Assembly (NCBI GenBank): GCA_027186245.1
Contig: CP114489.1
Coordinates: 5,897,501-5,961,500, forward strand
Direction of reading: 5' to 3'
Length of the DNA: 64,000 nt
DNA from: Coriaria nepalensis
Taxonomy: Eukaryota; Streptophyta; Magnoliopsida; Cucurbitales; Coriariaceae
Under the pieces are notes generated by a model. That model saw only the letters and a program-made list of their open reading frames with translations, was not told where the DNA came from and searched no databases. The position numbers and the translations under genes were made by a program. Shown in pieces: positions 1 to 13,740 of this stretch. The number at the start of each line of letters is the position of its first letter. Within the stretch, counting starts at the first letter, position 1.

Positions 1-79
1 TTTTTTTTTTTTTTTGGAGGCTAGTGTTATTGCAATCATGCCATTAATTCAATGCTGGTTTGTTGAATGTTTTTATCAG

Positions 80-1661
80 GTTTGCATATTTGCTTATGGC
101 CAAACTGGATCAGGCAAAACATATACCATGATGGGACGGCCAGAGACCTCAGAGCAGAAAGGGTTGATACCGCGTTCTTTAGAGCAAATATTCCAAATTA
201 GTCAGTCTCTTCAAGGCCAAGGATGGAAATACAAAATGCAGGTATGTTGTAGATATTTCTTTTGATTTTCTGATGCTGAGAGCTCGTCAAAATTTTAACA
301 GTACTTTCCAAATATAATTGTAGGCCTCCATGCTAGAAATTTATAATGAGACTATCCGTGATTTATTGTCTACAAGCCGATCAAGTGGTGTGGAATTAGG
401 ACGAACTGAAAATGGTGTTCCAGGAAAGCTGTATACAATTAAACATGATGCAAATGGAAATACTCATGTGTCAGATCTCACCATTGTTGATGTTTGCAGT
501 ATCAAAGAGATCTCTTCTCTTCTACAACAGGCTGCAAATAGCCGGTAAATATTTTTGAAGATTTTAATTTGCATTCAGAATACATATAAACCTTAAATTG
601 TGTGCAATAGTGTAGGTTCGATTTCAAACAGTTTCATTTGCACATATTTATGATTTTTGGCTGACATCATATGCCATTATTATGCTTAAATCTGTTGTCC
701 TAATTTTGTTTATTTATAATATTGTTTTTGTTAATTTTGTCATATTAAAAAATTCTCTCATGTGCTGTATTTCAAGCATAGTCCTTTTTTAAGGAGGGAC
801 CTTTTCCATAATAGTTTGTTTCTGAGAAAATCCTTATTACCTGGTAAATTATGTTTGATTTAAAAAGTGTTATTGCAATATGGCAGGTCCGTGGGCAAAA
901 CCCAAATGAATGAACAATCATCAAGAAGTCATTTGGTCTTTACATTGCGTATCTCTGGTGTAAATGAGGTATGTTTTTTTCCAATCTACATTAACACGAG
1001 TCTTTCCTTACTTTGCATAGTTAAAATCATTCTTTCTTTTTGTTATAGAACACCGAACAACAAGTTCAAGGGATCCTAAATCTCATTGACCTCGCCGGAA
1101 GTGAGCGGCTCTCAAAAAGTGGTTCAACTGGCGATCGGTTAAAAGAAACTCAGGTATCAATAACTGAAATAAAGTTAAAAATATTACAAAAAAAAAAAAA
1201 AAAAAAAAAGAGGATCAAGTTCTTCTAACATTGTATGACTTAAGATGATTTGACTGGATTTTCATCTATCACAAAATCAGGCCATAAACAAGAGTTTATC
1301 CTCGTTGAGCGATGTTATATTCGCATTGGCGAAGAAAGAAGATCATGTTCCCTTTAGGAACTCTAAACTTACTTATCTTCTCCAGGTACTTGACCTTCTC
1401 AATCATTTTTCTGTATTATATTTACGTGGCGATCATTATATCTAGCTAAAAATGCCTCATCATTTTTCAAATCATGAACAGCCATGTTTAGGTGGGGACT
1501 CTAAAACTTTGATGTTTGTTAACATCTCCCCTGACCCATCTTCACTCGGTGAGTCTCTTTGCTCTCTCCGATTTGCTGCTCGAGTTAATGCTTGTGAAAT
1601 TGGAATTCCTAGGCGTCAAACAACTATGCGGCCTTCAGATTCTCGCCTGAGTTATGGCTAA
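80..1661 (+). CDS. Kinesin-14 (ATK/KatA-type) C-terminal motor, 5'-truncated by the window
   Basis: C-terminal half of a kinesin motor domain; proteins of this family are minus-end-directed microtubule motors of the plant spindle. Exons read 80-241, 324-544, 887-968, 1049-1153, 1281-1385 and 1482-1661, all with GT..AG borders and consistent phase, giving 284 residues in the window. Visible motifs are the P-loop GQTGSGKT, switch I NEQSSRSH and switch [11 protein letters not shown]. The protein ends in CEIGIPRRQ...DSRLSYG, the tail I associate with Arabidopsis ATK1/KatA-like kinesins, so the motor lies at the C-terminus as in kinesin-14. The start codon and stalk lie upstream of the window; bases 1-79 are intron with a T-run at the left edge. 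Family assignment is firm; the exact ATK paralogue is not. Confidence 0.93.
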
Positions 1662-2329
1662 GGAAATGATACACGACTCACGGACAGGAAATCATGTTTT
1701 AATTCTGTTGTATGAATCTAATATTTGTTCCGTGTATAATTGAGTGATTTATGTTTGGAAGTCATGTTATGAGGATTCGGATAAATTGCTTGTAATTTTT
1801 TTTTTTTTTGGGGGCAATTCAATTAGGAGCAGTCAGTCAACTTTGTACCATGATGTCTCTCATTCTTATCTGACATAGTCATCACTTTGATGAATATAAT
1901 GATATATTTATCTATCAACCGGTACATGTGTGATTTTGGAGCTTCTTCTTCGGAATTATTAGGACTAGATTATTATTATACAAAGATTTCTCTGTTGATT
2001 ATGTGTTTGTTGATTTTTATTCAGTTTATTTAATATGCTCAAGATAATATTCTTCCTGAATTATTAGGACTAGGACTAGCTTCTTTTCTTAATAAAAATT
2101 TTGAGCCCTTACTTCATTCGGAAGGCTCACGAAATTTGAAATCTAGGTTCCGCTAGCTGGTCTAGCGGCCGAAATGAGTCCACGAAGGAAAAGGTGGGTC
2201 CAGGCATCGAGCAATTAGATAATATTTCAATTTGTCTCTTTCATGTCAAACCCTCTTCTAATATTGAGAGAGAAACAAAATATCCCTCAAAAAGAACTTG
2301 GAGAAGAAGGAAGAAGGAAGAAGGAAGAA
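1662..2329. other. Spacer between kinesin and CXXS1
   Basis: 3' flank of the kinesin gene and 5' flank of the thioredoxin gene, both on +. There is a T/G-run near 1796-1814. A purine-rich stretch (2300-2330) lies just before the chosen CXXS1 start. No other coding signal was seen. Confidence 0.5.
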
Positions 2330-3154
2330 ATGGAAGAAGGGCAAGAAGTGCAAAATAAGTCGAGGGTAGTGAGTATTAATTCTGTGGATCAATGGGATTT
2401 CTATGTAAATCAAGCCACCAATCAAGGCCGCCCAGTAAATTCCCGATTCATAATTCTCTCTATATACCCTTTTTCTTGGCTTTTTGCCCATTTTGATGAT
2501 TTTATCACAATAATTCCTTTTTCTGTGGAATTTGAATGCTATGTAGATTGTTGTGCACTTCACTGCTGCATGGTGTATTCCCTCTGTTGCCATGAACCCT
2601 TTCTTTCAAGAACTTCCGACAAGCTACCCAGATGTTCTCTTTCTCACTGTCGATGTTGATGAAGTTAAGGTAAAATAATAAAGTACTAATCAATTTAGAA
2701 CCACCTTTATTTTTTCTCGTTTTTTTCCTGCCTGTATCTTTCAGGGAAAGACCATGTCTAAAGATTTGTTCTCTTAAATCGAAAAACGGAGACTGAATCA
2801 TACCATGTCTAGTATTAACTAATGATATTAGCATAAAGGTAGTTGGTTGGAAGTATGATCCATGTTAGAATTCCTCGACCTCTTAGATTTGTGCTTTAAT
2901 ATCATTATTTTGACATACAGGAAATAACAAGCTTTTTCATAGCCCATGATGATTGCTCCATTATTTGGTTTTATGTATGTATGGCATTTCTTTTTGGTTA
3001 GGATGTGGCTGCTAAATTTGAGATAAAGGCAATGCCAACTTTTCTGCTGGTGAGGAATGGGGCTCAAGTCGATAAGCTCGTGGGTGCCAATCCAGAAGAG
3101 ATAAGGAAAAGGATTGATGGATTTTCTCAGTCCGCTGATATAGAAGTTGCTTAG
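2330..3154 (+). CDS. CXXS1: Atypical thioredoxin-like protein CXXS1 (active site WCIPS)
   Basis: Small cytosolic-type thioredoxin fold protein of 126 residues. Exons are 2330-2434, 2547-2669 and 3002-3154, joined in phase 0. The active site is W44-C45-I-P-S48: the second, resolving cysteine of the usual WCGPC is replaced by Ser, as in Arabidopsis CXXS1. Proteins with this site cannot run the normal dithiol cycle and have been reported to act rather as disulfide isomerases or mixed-disulfide traps. The cis-proline loop AMPTF (Pro88) and the LVGANPEEI segment are present. There is no transit or signal peptide. An in-frame ATG at 2243 would add 29 mostly charged residues; I prefer 2330 because it gives the usual family length. 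The gene looks intact. Confidence 0.88.
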
Positions 3155-3555
3155 TATGATATGTACAAGGCATATTGCATATCATCTTGTATATTATGAA
3201 CTTGTAATATGTGTGGCTTCTATGTGTGTTTTTGTTTCTTATATGGCAAAGTATATATGTATTTGATAAAGTACTTATGTAAACTTTGAGCATTGTAAAT
3301 GGATGATCTGCTTGTGATTCTGAAATGGGTTTTCTTCTTCTTCTTCTGGCTTTATCTCGATACATTTAAGTCCGATTTAAACCAAAAGAATCATATTTAG
3401 GCTCATAAAATAAAATAAAAAAAAATAAAAATATGTTATTCTAAACATCATTTTAAATAAATCTACCGAATCGAGTCAGGATTTAAAAAAAAAAAAAAAA
3501 AAAAAAAGGAAATGGAGTCGGTCACCATTCATTCTAGCTTCAATATTTTTCAATT
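3155..3555. other. CXXS1 3' flank with A-run
   Basis: 3' flank of CXXS1, then AT-rich spacer with an A-run at about 3486-3507. No gene was seen. Confidence 0.5.
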
Positions 3556-3896
3556 CAAATTTTTAATTCTAACAAGAAAAATAGAAGTATCTAGCATTTT
3601 TAACAAAGCAAGTTTGAATCCCATGTATTTCCCAGGAACATAATCCCTCCAGACATCAATGGCCCCAATGCTAGTCATAAAAACAGCGCTCAAAGCCATA
3701 ACTATGCTAACCGAAAAAACGATGAGAGACGCCCTTCCACATTCCCGAATTGCCCTTCCCACCACACTACTAATCCGACAAAAGATTCAATAAAACAAGT
3801 GACGGCTAAGATATAGCAGTTCCAATGTGATCCATTCCGAGCAACAGATACTGACATGCCGATATTGTTGATGAGAAGAAAACCCTGAAAGGACAA
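3556..3896 (-). pseudogene. 3' fragment of a TauE/SafE-family (sulfite exporter-like) membrane protein gene
   Basis: Reading the minus strand from 3896, a possible splice acceptor (CCTTTCAG) is followed by pieces that match, in order, the last two membrane helices of plant TauE/SafE-family anion transporters: SVS, then QYLLLGMDHIGTAIS, then LAVTCFIESFVGL, then VVGRAIRECGRASLIVFS and a hydrophobic stretch ending KYMGFKL. They lie in different reading frames, so at least two to three small frameshifts break the fragment, and the end runs past the usual stop near YMGF into extra residues. No upstream exons were found on the higher-coordinate side. Family match rests on recalled consensus (GRASLIVF...YMGF). 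Called a pseudogene fragment. Confidence 0.62.
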
Positions 3897-3899
3897 GTT

Positions 3900-5270
3900 G
3901 ACTCAGTTACCTATTTAAAGAGAGAAAAGAGACTGAAAAAAGTGCATCAATGAGAAAATCCTAAACATTTTCAATTACTTTGTTGTTAATCCCGAATACT
4001 TAAAACTGTTAAAAAATGAGTCAAAAAAGCATGTCGAGTAGACGGATAAATGTGCAATATTAATACTTAATACTTGTTTAGAAGAAAGGTTAAAACAAAA
4101 CCCCGGTACTATGCCGACTTGAAGAAGAATGTTGGAAAAATTAAAGATTGAAGTTGGTTTGAGTTTGCTTGAATTCGAAAATCAGTAAAAATAGATTTTG
4201 CAGCGAAACAAATAGAGAAAAAAGAATAACAAAGGATTGATAAAAATTTGAAGTTTTTTTTTTATTGAATGAATATGATTAACTAAATAGCAATTACAAC
4301 TTGAAAATTAAAATATCTAAGACATAATTACAAATATTAATTGATCTTAAATCTATTAAAGAGACAATAAATCATCTGTTTTAGACCTAAGCAAACAACT
4401 GATTTACACTCTAAACATAATAAAGCTGTCAAAATAAAATGGAGATTTTAACAAAAATGATATCTAATAAATATATTCTTCCACTAAATGCTCAAACACA
4501 CTTCTAATGAGTTTGCAAACTTGCTGGAACCAGATTTGGATAAAAAAACATTACTGCTCCTACTATTGCAAATATAGCAGACGTCGAGGTATCAAGTACT
4601 TCATCTTAAAAGCGTCGACCTATCGAGCTATCGATTAAGAGGACCCATCGAGCCATTGGGTACTTCAACCTATCGAGCCATCAAGTATTTCGACCCATCG
4701 ACCCTGCTTAGCCATAATAGATTATAACTTCTTTAATTTTGATCCAAATTAATTGGTTCTTTTTATAACAAGTTTGTTTCAGTATATTTCAACTGTAGGA
4801 ATGGTGATCAACTCCAAAATCCACCGAACCATTGCTAATGACACTCTTCTTGTTCATTAGGAAGTGGTTTCACCTTCTTCAAACACTCCTCCTTAGAACC
4901 ATTGCTAATGACGCCCTTCATGCTTCTAAAATACTCAAAATCATTATTCATCACATGCTTTTTATTAGCAGTCAAGGGGTAGACATTGGTTTGCTTCCTT
5001 CTATTTTGAACTTTTTGATCAAACATTTTGCATACTTCGCTGGTTTGTCAACTAGAATCTAAGTGTGATTCTTAATTATCATTTTCAGCTTCTCCTTATT
5101 GGTCCACATACATCTGAATGAACCAATTCAAGTCTTTCTCATGCCATATAAGCGTGATTTCTAGGAAAAGAACTCCTCTTCAATTTTCCAAGCTAACAGT
5201 TTTGACATATTTGCTCTAGAGGTTCTACTTGTGGCAAATCTTCAACCATTGTCTTTAAACTCAAATTTTA
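3900..5270. other. Gene-free repeat-like DNA
   Basis: AT-rich DNA without an intact gene. The stretch 4130-4450 looks like a degraded retrotransposon end in minus orientation, which is weak. The segment starting ACCATTGCTAATGAC occurs twice (about 4828 and 4898). A minus-strand open frame at 4835-5026 could be copia polyprotein debris, but I cannot support it. Confidence 0.35.
4585..4705. repeat. Degenerate TCGAGCCATCGA-type repeats
   Basis: Five or so imperfect copies of a short motif of the form TATCGAGC(C/T)ATCGA or ACCCATCGA occur in about 120 bp. The same vocabulary (GCTCGATGGCTCGATG and its complement) recurs densely at 27255-27555. Confidence 0.6.
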
Positions 5271-5299
5271 TATTGCTTTGTAGTCAAAATGGTCGAACC

Positions 5300-5612
5300 T
5301 CTTGTGCCACCTATAGAGTAACTCTAAATGTCGAAGGGCCTTTCGCAGATCAAGACCCTTCAACCTTTTGACCATTTGAATCATCATCTCACATGCAACT
5401 TTAAGTTACTCAACGAATCGAAGGGTCACGACCTGTGAAGGGCTCTTCGACCTTCAGAGTTACTCTACGGGTCGAAGGGCCCTTCATAGGCCGAGACCTT
5501 TCGATCCGTAAAGTAACCTAAGGGTCAAAAAGCCCTTTACAGGTTGACATCCTTTGACTCGTCATCTCACATGTAACTCTAAGTTACTCTAAGGGTCAAA
5601 GAGCCATCAGGG
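5300..5612. repeat. Degenerate tandem repeat built on GGTCGAAGGGCCCTTC
   Basis: Four or more imperfect units of roughly 70-90 bp contain GAGTTACTCTA, then (G)GGTCGAAGGGCCCTT, then a GACC(C/T)TTCGA block. The core is partly palindromic (GAAGGGCCCTTC). No coding frame runs through it. Confidence 0.6.
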
Positions 5613-5779
5613 GTTTTTTTTGGTGAGAGAATGAGTTCGTGACCTTTAATGAGTTCATGAGTTCGTGAGCTTGAATGGGTTCCTTGATGGAGGCTTAAAT
5701 GAAGTTTTAAAGATGCATTAATGGAGAGGGGGATACGAAAGAAAGAAAAGAAAACATAAGGAAAAAGAGGAGAGATCGC

Positions 5780-5799
5780 GGGGGGGGGGGGGGGGGGGG
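5780..5799 (+). repeat. Poly-G run (20 G)
   Basis: Twenty consecutive G after a purine-rich stretch. This is rare in such AT-rich DNA; length may be unreliable because of sequencing or assembly slippage. Confidence 0.8.
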
Positions 5800-6013
5800 A
5801 AGAAAAAAGAATTTTAAAAACATGCAGGTCACTAGGTTAAACGTGATGACCCGCATATTTTTTAAAATGCAATTCATTCATGGACAACGTGATTTTCCCA
5901 GGGAGACTGGATTGCAGCAGACGGCCCGGATTACATGAACCATATGGGAGCCATATAATCCAATCTTGCGCTAGAAATTGAGGAAGCTATGAAGCTAAGC
6001 ACAGCAGATAATA

Positions 6014-6205
6014 CTATTTTGGGTTGAATTTGAAGCTGGTTTTGTAGAATAGAGAAATCGACTGATGGGTTATGTTTATAATTTCATGATGATTGATTTT
6101 GACATTGTTTGAGATGTGCTGGTGTGGTTCGGCATGAGAGTCATTAATGGAGGCGAAAATGATTAGGGGGAGAACTAAGAAGGGAATGAAACGAAGGATC
6201 TTCAT
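6014..6205 (-). CDS. Candidate small secreted peptide precursor (63 aa), unrecognised family
   Basis: Single-exon frame of 63 residues. Residues 1-25 form a textbook signal peptide: a positively charged start (MKILR), a hydrophobic core (FIPFLVLPLIIFA) and a small-residue cleavage site ending SHA. The rest, about 38 residues, is polar, His/Asn-rich and lacks cysteines; it matches no peptide-hormone family I recall (not CLE, CEP, IDA, PSK or RALF). What raises this above a chance frame is an ATATAAAA box at 6282-6289 about 80 bp upstream of the ATG and an A-rich leader just before it, a normal plant promoter spacing. It could also be the first exon of a longer gene or a decayed one. No homologous neighbour is visible. 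Confidence 0.4.
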   Translation of the reverse strand: MKILRFIPFLVLPLIIFASINDSHAEPHQHISNNVKINHHEIINITHQSISLFYKTSFKFNPK

Positions 6206-6281
6206 TTTTTTTCTTGTTTTCTTTTGGGATTTTGCTTTTGTTATTTGATGATACGGCTTGATATGAGAACAGTAATGGTGG

Positions 6282-6289
6282 TTTTATAT
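6282..6289 (-). promoter_or_regulatory. TATA box of the small-peptide candidate
   Basis: ATATAAAA on the minus strand, about 77-84 bp before the ATG at 6205. It would place transcription start near 6255 and give a leader of about 50 bases. Confidence 0.4.
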
Positions 6290-6371
6290 GGGGGGCCAAA
6301 AGAAAAAGTGGGCGCGGCGCATGTGTAGCATGGCTTGGTCTAAGTAACATCCACAAGCTTAGCAGAGGCAT

Positions 6372-7332
6372 ATAAGAAAGCCAAATATGTAAAGTGAGTG
6401 ATGATTATAGATTCATTGTACTTTCACATTAGGTATACCGTATATATATATAAAGCGAATCTAATATTTTCGGCTTTTTGATATGAAAAATCCATTGTGT
6501 TGTATTACCTTAAGAAAGTAGTTAGTTCTTATATTTATTTACGTCGCAGTTTCTTCCCCGGAAGATTCTTGCAAATATGAAGTAACGTCGGACTAACCTT
6601 TTACATTAATTTGACTTACACAGGTGCCAAAAATAATCTGTTTATTGGGCTAAAAAATGCTTGGGAAGATCTAAATTGATTTTCATCAAACCTGTCAAAG
6701 ATCCTCTCTATTTTACCAAAATGTACTCAAAATCTCCTTGTCTATTTTACAGTATCACCGAGTATTTACAATTATAATTCAATTATAATATATAGTTTAA
6801 ATTATAATTACAAATTCATTAAACTTAAAAATAAAAAAATAAAAAAAATAATCTTAATATAATATATATATCAATACAAATCTAATTCATTAGTTATATT
6901 AAAATCAGGTATGATATATACTCTAATCTTATCTCATAAAATAAATATAATTAACTCTTCGATATAAATATAAAGATTTAATCTATTCATCGAAATTGAA
7001 ATATAGGTTAAATTTGGATCATTTTAAACAGAATAAATGAACTTAAAATATAAAATAATATTATAAAAATTATTAATAAATACATAAAATTTTAATATTA
7101 AGGTTTAGATCAAATATCTAAGTAATAGATTTAGTTACTTGTGAGTATTCTAATAACAATAATAATTATTATAAAATTCATTAGATTCATAATTGATAAG
7201 AGAAAGAAATAACCCAATATAATTTTCTTTCTCTTTTTCTTTTCTTCACTGCTCAGATCGCTACCCTGTCTCGTGACTTCCTTGCTGCCTTTTTCAAAAA
7301 TAAGTATAGGGGGTTACATTAGATATTTTAAA

Positions 7333-7364
<32 letters not shown>

Positions 7365-7860
7365 GGACTGTTATGAAGTCCGGATCAGAATTTCTAGTAG
7401 GACTACGATTTTTGTCCATTCCTAAGAAACTTCTCTCCGGCCATTAAAATAGAACGAATTTACAACATGCTGGGAGCAATTAGAGGGGAGCTTGCAAAGC
7501 AAAAATCAATTCCTAGTTATTATGAATATATAATCATGCCATATATAGTATCAATCAAGTTCCCGTCTGACACTAATATTCTAAATCCTATAAAGTTAAT
7601 TAAACCTAACAACTTATCGCATATATAATATATTATATGTTGACTCTATACAATTTATTCGGGCCTGCCTACGTGAAGAAGGAAGTCAATTATAAGCAAA
7701 TGAACAGATCATGAAGTTGGTTTATATATCTCAATCATCAAAACTTCTTCATTCCAAATTGCTAAACATTGAAGGCCGGGAATTAAAAATTTATCAAAAC
7801 CAAGAGGGCCAGCAAACAATTAACTTATTAGTGACTCTTGGATGTTGTGAAGTGATAATT
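6372..7860. other. AT-rich spacer upstream of CRK gene A, with (AT)n
   Basis: Strongly AT-rich sequence without a gene. A (TA)n microsatellite spans about 7333-7358. A TTGACT W-box-like site lies at about 7640 and GTCAA near 7686, within the likely upstream region of the CRK gene; such sites are common by chance. Confidence 0.45.
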
Positions 7861-7870
7861 TTATTCATAC

Positions 7871-7878
7871 TATAAAAG
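7871..7878 (+). promoter_or_regulatory. TATA box of CRK gene A
   Basis: TATAAAAG lies 86 bp upstream of the CRK start codon at 7964, consistent with a leader of about 60 bases that includes an A-rich stretch. Confidence 0.55.
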
Positions 7879-7963
7879 ACTCCACGAAATCCAATCCCTA
7901 CCAATAAAAAAAAAAAAAAGAAAAAAAGAAAAAAAGAAAGGAAGTCATAACAGGTTATAGGAA

Positions 7964-11218
<3,255 letters not shown>

Positions 11219-11960
11219 AACATTTTTGACAAACTAGAGTTTGTAAAACTAATATTTTGATTAAATGTGTACTAGTTAAACCTTGATTGAACTAAATGAT
11301 TGATTTGAAAGTAAAAATTAATCACATGAATTTCGGATTCAAAGAGTATTTGGTTAAGATCATATCATGGTCTTTATCTCATCATGAAAATGGATCTTGT
11401 ATTATAGATAACACAAAGTTGCACTACAACCAAACATGCCTAATGTCACCTGGCCTTACGACTACTTTGAATATTTGCAACAATTTAAAGGTCGGGTCAT
11501 ATTTTAAGGTATTGAAATTCATGAAACAATTTTTCAATGAGTTTTTCGTAAATAAATAGAACTTTATATAATTATTTAATGGGAAAAAATGATGCCTCAA
11601 AAAACGTGATTGCTATTCAAATACCTTTTTAGTAACAAAAGAAAATAAATAATATTATTTTAATCTGGAAATAAAATAGAGAAAAAGATCGGGCATAATA
11701 GTTTTAGCCGAAAGTGAAATTTGGTGGGCCCAAGCGATGCCCATGTGTCGAGTTTGTGGGTCCAGATAATGACAGGTGGCTATTTCATAAAGCCATTATA
11801 AAATTTCCATCATATTCATTGCTGAAGTTCTTTCACTTTTTTTCCTTTTAATTAAATTCCCAGCTGCCAAACACTGGTCAACTTGATAAGAAAATAAAAT
11901 TTAAAAAATTAAAAACCAAAAATAAAAAAATAAAATTCACCCTTTTTCTTGCGCGATTTC
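11219..11960. other. CRK gene A 3' flank and a promoter-like stretch
   Basis: 3' flank, then AT-rich spacer. An open frame at 11296-11559 has no recognisable feature. At 11720-11820 the sequence becomes less AT-biased, with GACAGGTGGC and a TATAAAAT box near 11808, which would serve the fragment starting at 11968. Confidence 0.35.
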
Positions 11961-11967
11961 TTCAAGG

Positions 11968-12198
11968 ATGGTTTTGAGAATAATTGTTGTATTTCTGATG
12001 GGTTTTCTCGGAACGGTTTATCAGGCAACGCAACTGCCGCAGCTGCGGCAGCAAAATTGTCATGGGTCACTGGTTTCTTCATCGAGAATTAGATTGAGAG
12101 ATGGAAGAGTTGTTCTAAGCAGAAAAATGGTGATGGGTCACCGGTTTAATTCCACCGCTTACAGAGTTTTCTCAGTCCCAAAGTTGTTCTCACTTTAA
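11968..12198 (+). pseudogene. First-exon fragment resembling plant alpha/beta-hydrolases
   Basis: Seventy-six-codon frame with an N-terminal hydrophobic anchor (IIVVFLMGFLGTVYQA) followed by SSSRIRLRDGR. This order, a membrane anchor, a short linker and (R/K)I(R/K)LRDGR, is that of the first exon of a plant alpha/beta-hydrolase family. After LRDGR the expected LAY(R/K)E sequence is replaced by unrelated residues up to a stop, and neither the HG oxyanion segment nor the nucleophile elbow follows. A promoter-like TATAAAAT lies 160 bp upstream. It could still be expressed as a short membrane peptide. Family match is from memory and moderate. Confidence 0.4.
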
Positions 12199-12337
12199 TT
12201 CTAGGTTTCTTCGCATAATTTTTGATATGTTAGTTGGTTGAGTTGAGTTCGGAATTTTGGAGATTTTAGGGTTTATCGTGGATTTTGTGTTCTTCTCATA
12301 TTATTCTAACTGATGTTCCTGTTGATTTCATCTGAAG

Positions 12338-12462
12338 GCAAAGGCCTGAAGGAGAGCAGCCTAAGGATTCAATGGCTGGTAGAAAAATTCTGAAAGCTGA
12401 CAGAGAGAAACTAAGAAGAGATCGAATAAACAACCACTTCGTTGAGCTGGGAATTGTTTTAG
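12338..12462 (+). pseudogene. Isolated bHLH exon (basic region plus helix 1, bHLH121-like)
   Basis: A single exon reading RPEGEQPKDSMAGRK, then KADREKLRRDRINNHFVELG, the basic region and first helix of the bHLH121-like group of plant transcription factors (iron-homeostasis regulators in Arabidopsis). It begins after a plausible acceptor (TCTGAAG) and ends at a GGTAAAG donor in the phase expected before the DP(E/D)RPKNDKA exon. I find no loop/helix-2 exon downstream before transposon relics begin at 13.3 kb. It is either a captured or leftover exon, or a gene with an intron extending over many kb. Neighbouring hydrolase-like coding 140 bp upstream is unrelated to bHLH genes. Confidence 0.6.
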
Positions 12463-13310
12463 GTAAAGTTTCTTACTTATTTTACATGTCTCATTTTAGA
12501 AATAAAGAATTTATTTGTTCAGACTACTCCATGAATTCGAGTATGACGGGTATGATGGACACCCGTAAAAATTGGTTGGATTGGGCCCTTGATCCGCCCG
12601 ATCCAACCATTTTTTTTTTTGTAGTTATTTGATCCGTATTCAACTCTATCTATTGGATCTGAGTGGGTAAGGTTGGGTATGGATATATTGCTCACCCTTA
12701 ATAAGTAGTTAACTACTACCACGATTGATGAATCAGTTATAAATGATTGTCTTTATATATTCCATATTGTCATATGTTTTTGTAAAAAGTATGCAGTTAT
12801 AATCCATATGACTTATCGTATTAAATTTTATAATATGATATATTAAATGATGATGGTTAAAAGTATGAATGACTACATTAATGTATTTCACGATGATGTA
12901 TGCTCATTCATGAATAATACAGCTATTACCTCATATCTAAGTAAGTAAAAAAAGTAAGAGGTATTAAGTAGAATAATAAGAGAAATTATAAAGAAAAAGT
13001 GTGTACCAACCTCTCGAAACAAGGGTTAGGGTTCAATGAAAAGAGTACTATAAAAAGTTATGTTAAGTCTTACCAAGACATGAAAGAATCTTGGATAATT
13101 ACAGATCAAGTCATTCTCTCGACTTTCCATTAGTCGTGAACACAATTGATATGTACACAGCAAAATAAAAGGAAAAGTAATAAATTATAAGAAATATTAA
13201 GATTGAAACATGTAATAAACTATATGAAAGATATGGGTTTAACGATCGTTAGTTATTACATGATTCATCCATATATGTATCCATGTCTGTAGTTGTTTTG
13301 TGAGTTATAT
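12463..13310. other. AT-rich spacer after the bHLH exon
   Basis: No gene recognised. A GC-richer patch at 12535-12690 contains GATCCGCCCGATCC-like text, possibly repeat-derived. Confidence 0.4.
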
Positions 13311-13740
13311 TTGTATTTATTGGACGAAATCTCATATTTTACTTTCCATATTTTAGCCGTCCAACAAGCAATGGGAACAATGATGAAGTTTAGCATGATT
13401 TTCAACCCACAAACGGATGGTTAGTTAAAGAGAACAATGTTAAAGATATGTTGAAGTTTACCAAACTCACATGCATTAATCTTTAGTGATTATTTAAAAA
13501 AGATGATTTCATGCATTATTTAAAGATGATTTGTGTTTATTGGACGAAATCTCATGTTTTACTTTCCATATTTTAGCCATCCAACAAGCAACGGGAACAA
13601 TGATGAAGTAAAACATGGCTTTCTACCCACAAACGGATGGTTAGTTAAAGAGAACAATGTTGAAGATATGTTGAAGTTTACCAAACTCACATGCATTAAT
13701 CTCTAATGATTATTTAAAAAAAGATGATTTCATGAATTAT
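13311..13740 (+). mobile_element. Ty3/gypsy integrase relic, tandemly duplicated (period 220 bp)
   Basis: Two adjacent copies of about 210 bp (anchors at 13321 and 13541) each encode a stretch resembling the Ty3/gypsy integrase core: LQQA(M/T)GTMMK followed by N/Y-PQTDG, then a stop codon and EDMLK-like residues in another frame. They share the same stop after PQTDG, so decay preceded duplication. No other pol domains are adjacent. Confidence 0.7.

Noticed and set aside
2243..2329. Upstream in-frame ATG for CXXS1
   Set aside because: It would add 29 charged residues not typical of the family; the ATG at 2330 gives the usual length.
5300..5612. CRISPR-like spacing of repeats
   Set aside because: Units are degenerate, there are no unique regular spacers or cas genes, and the genome is eukaryotic.
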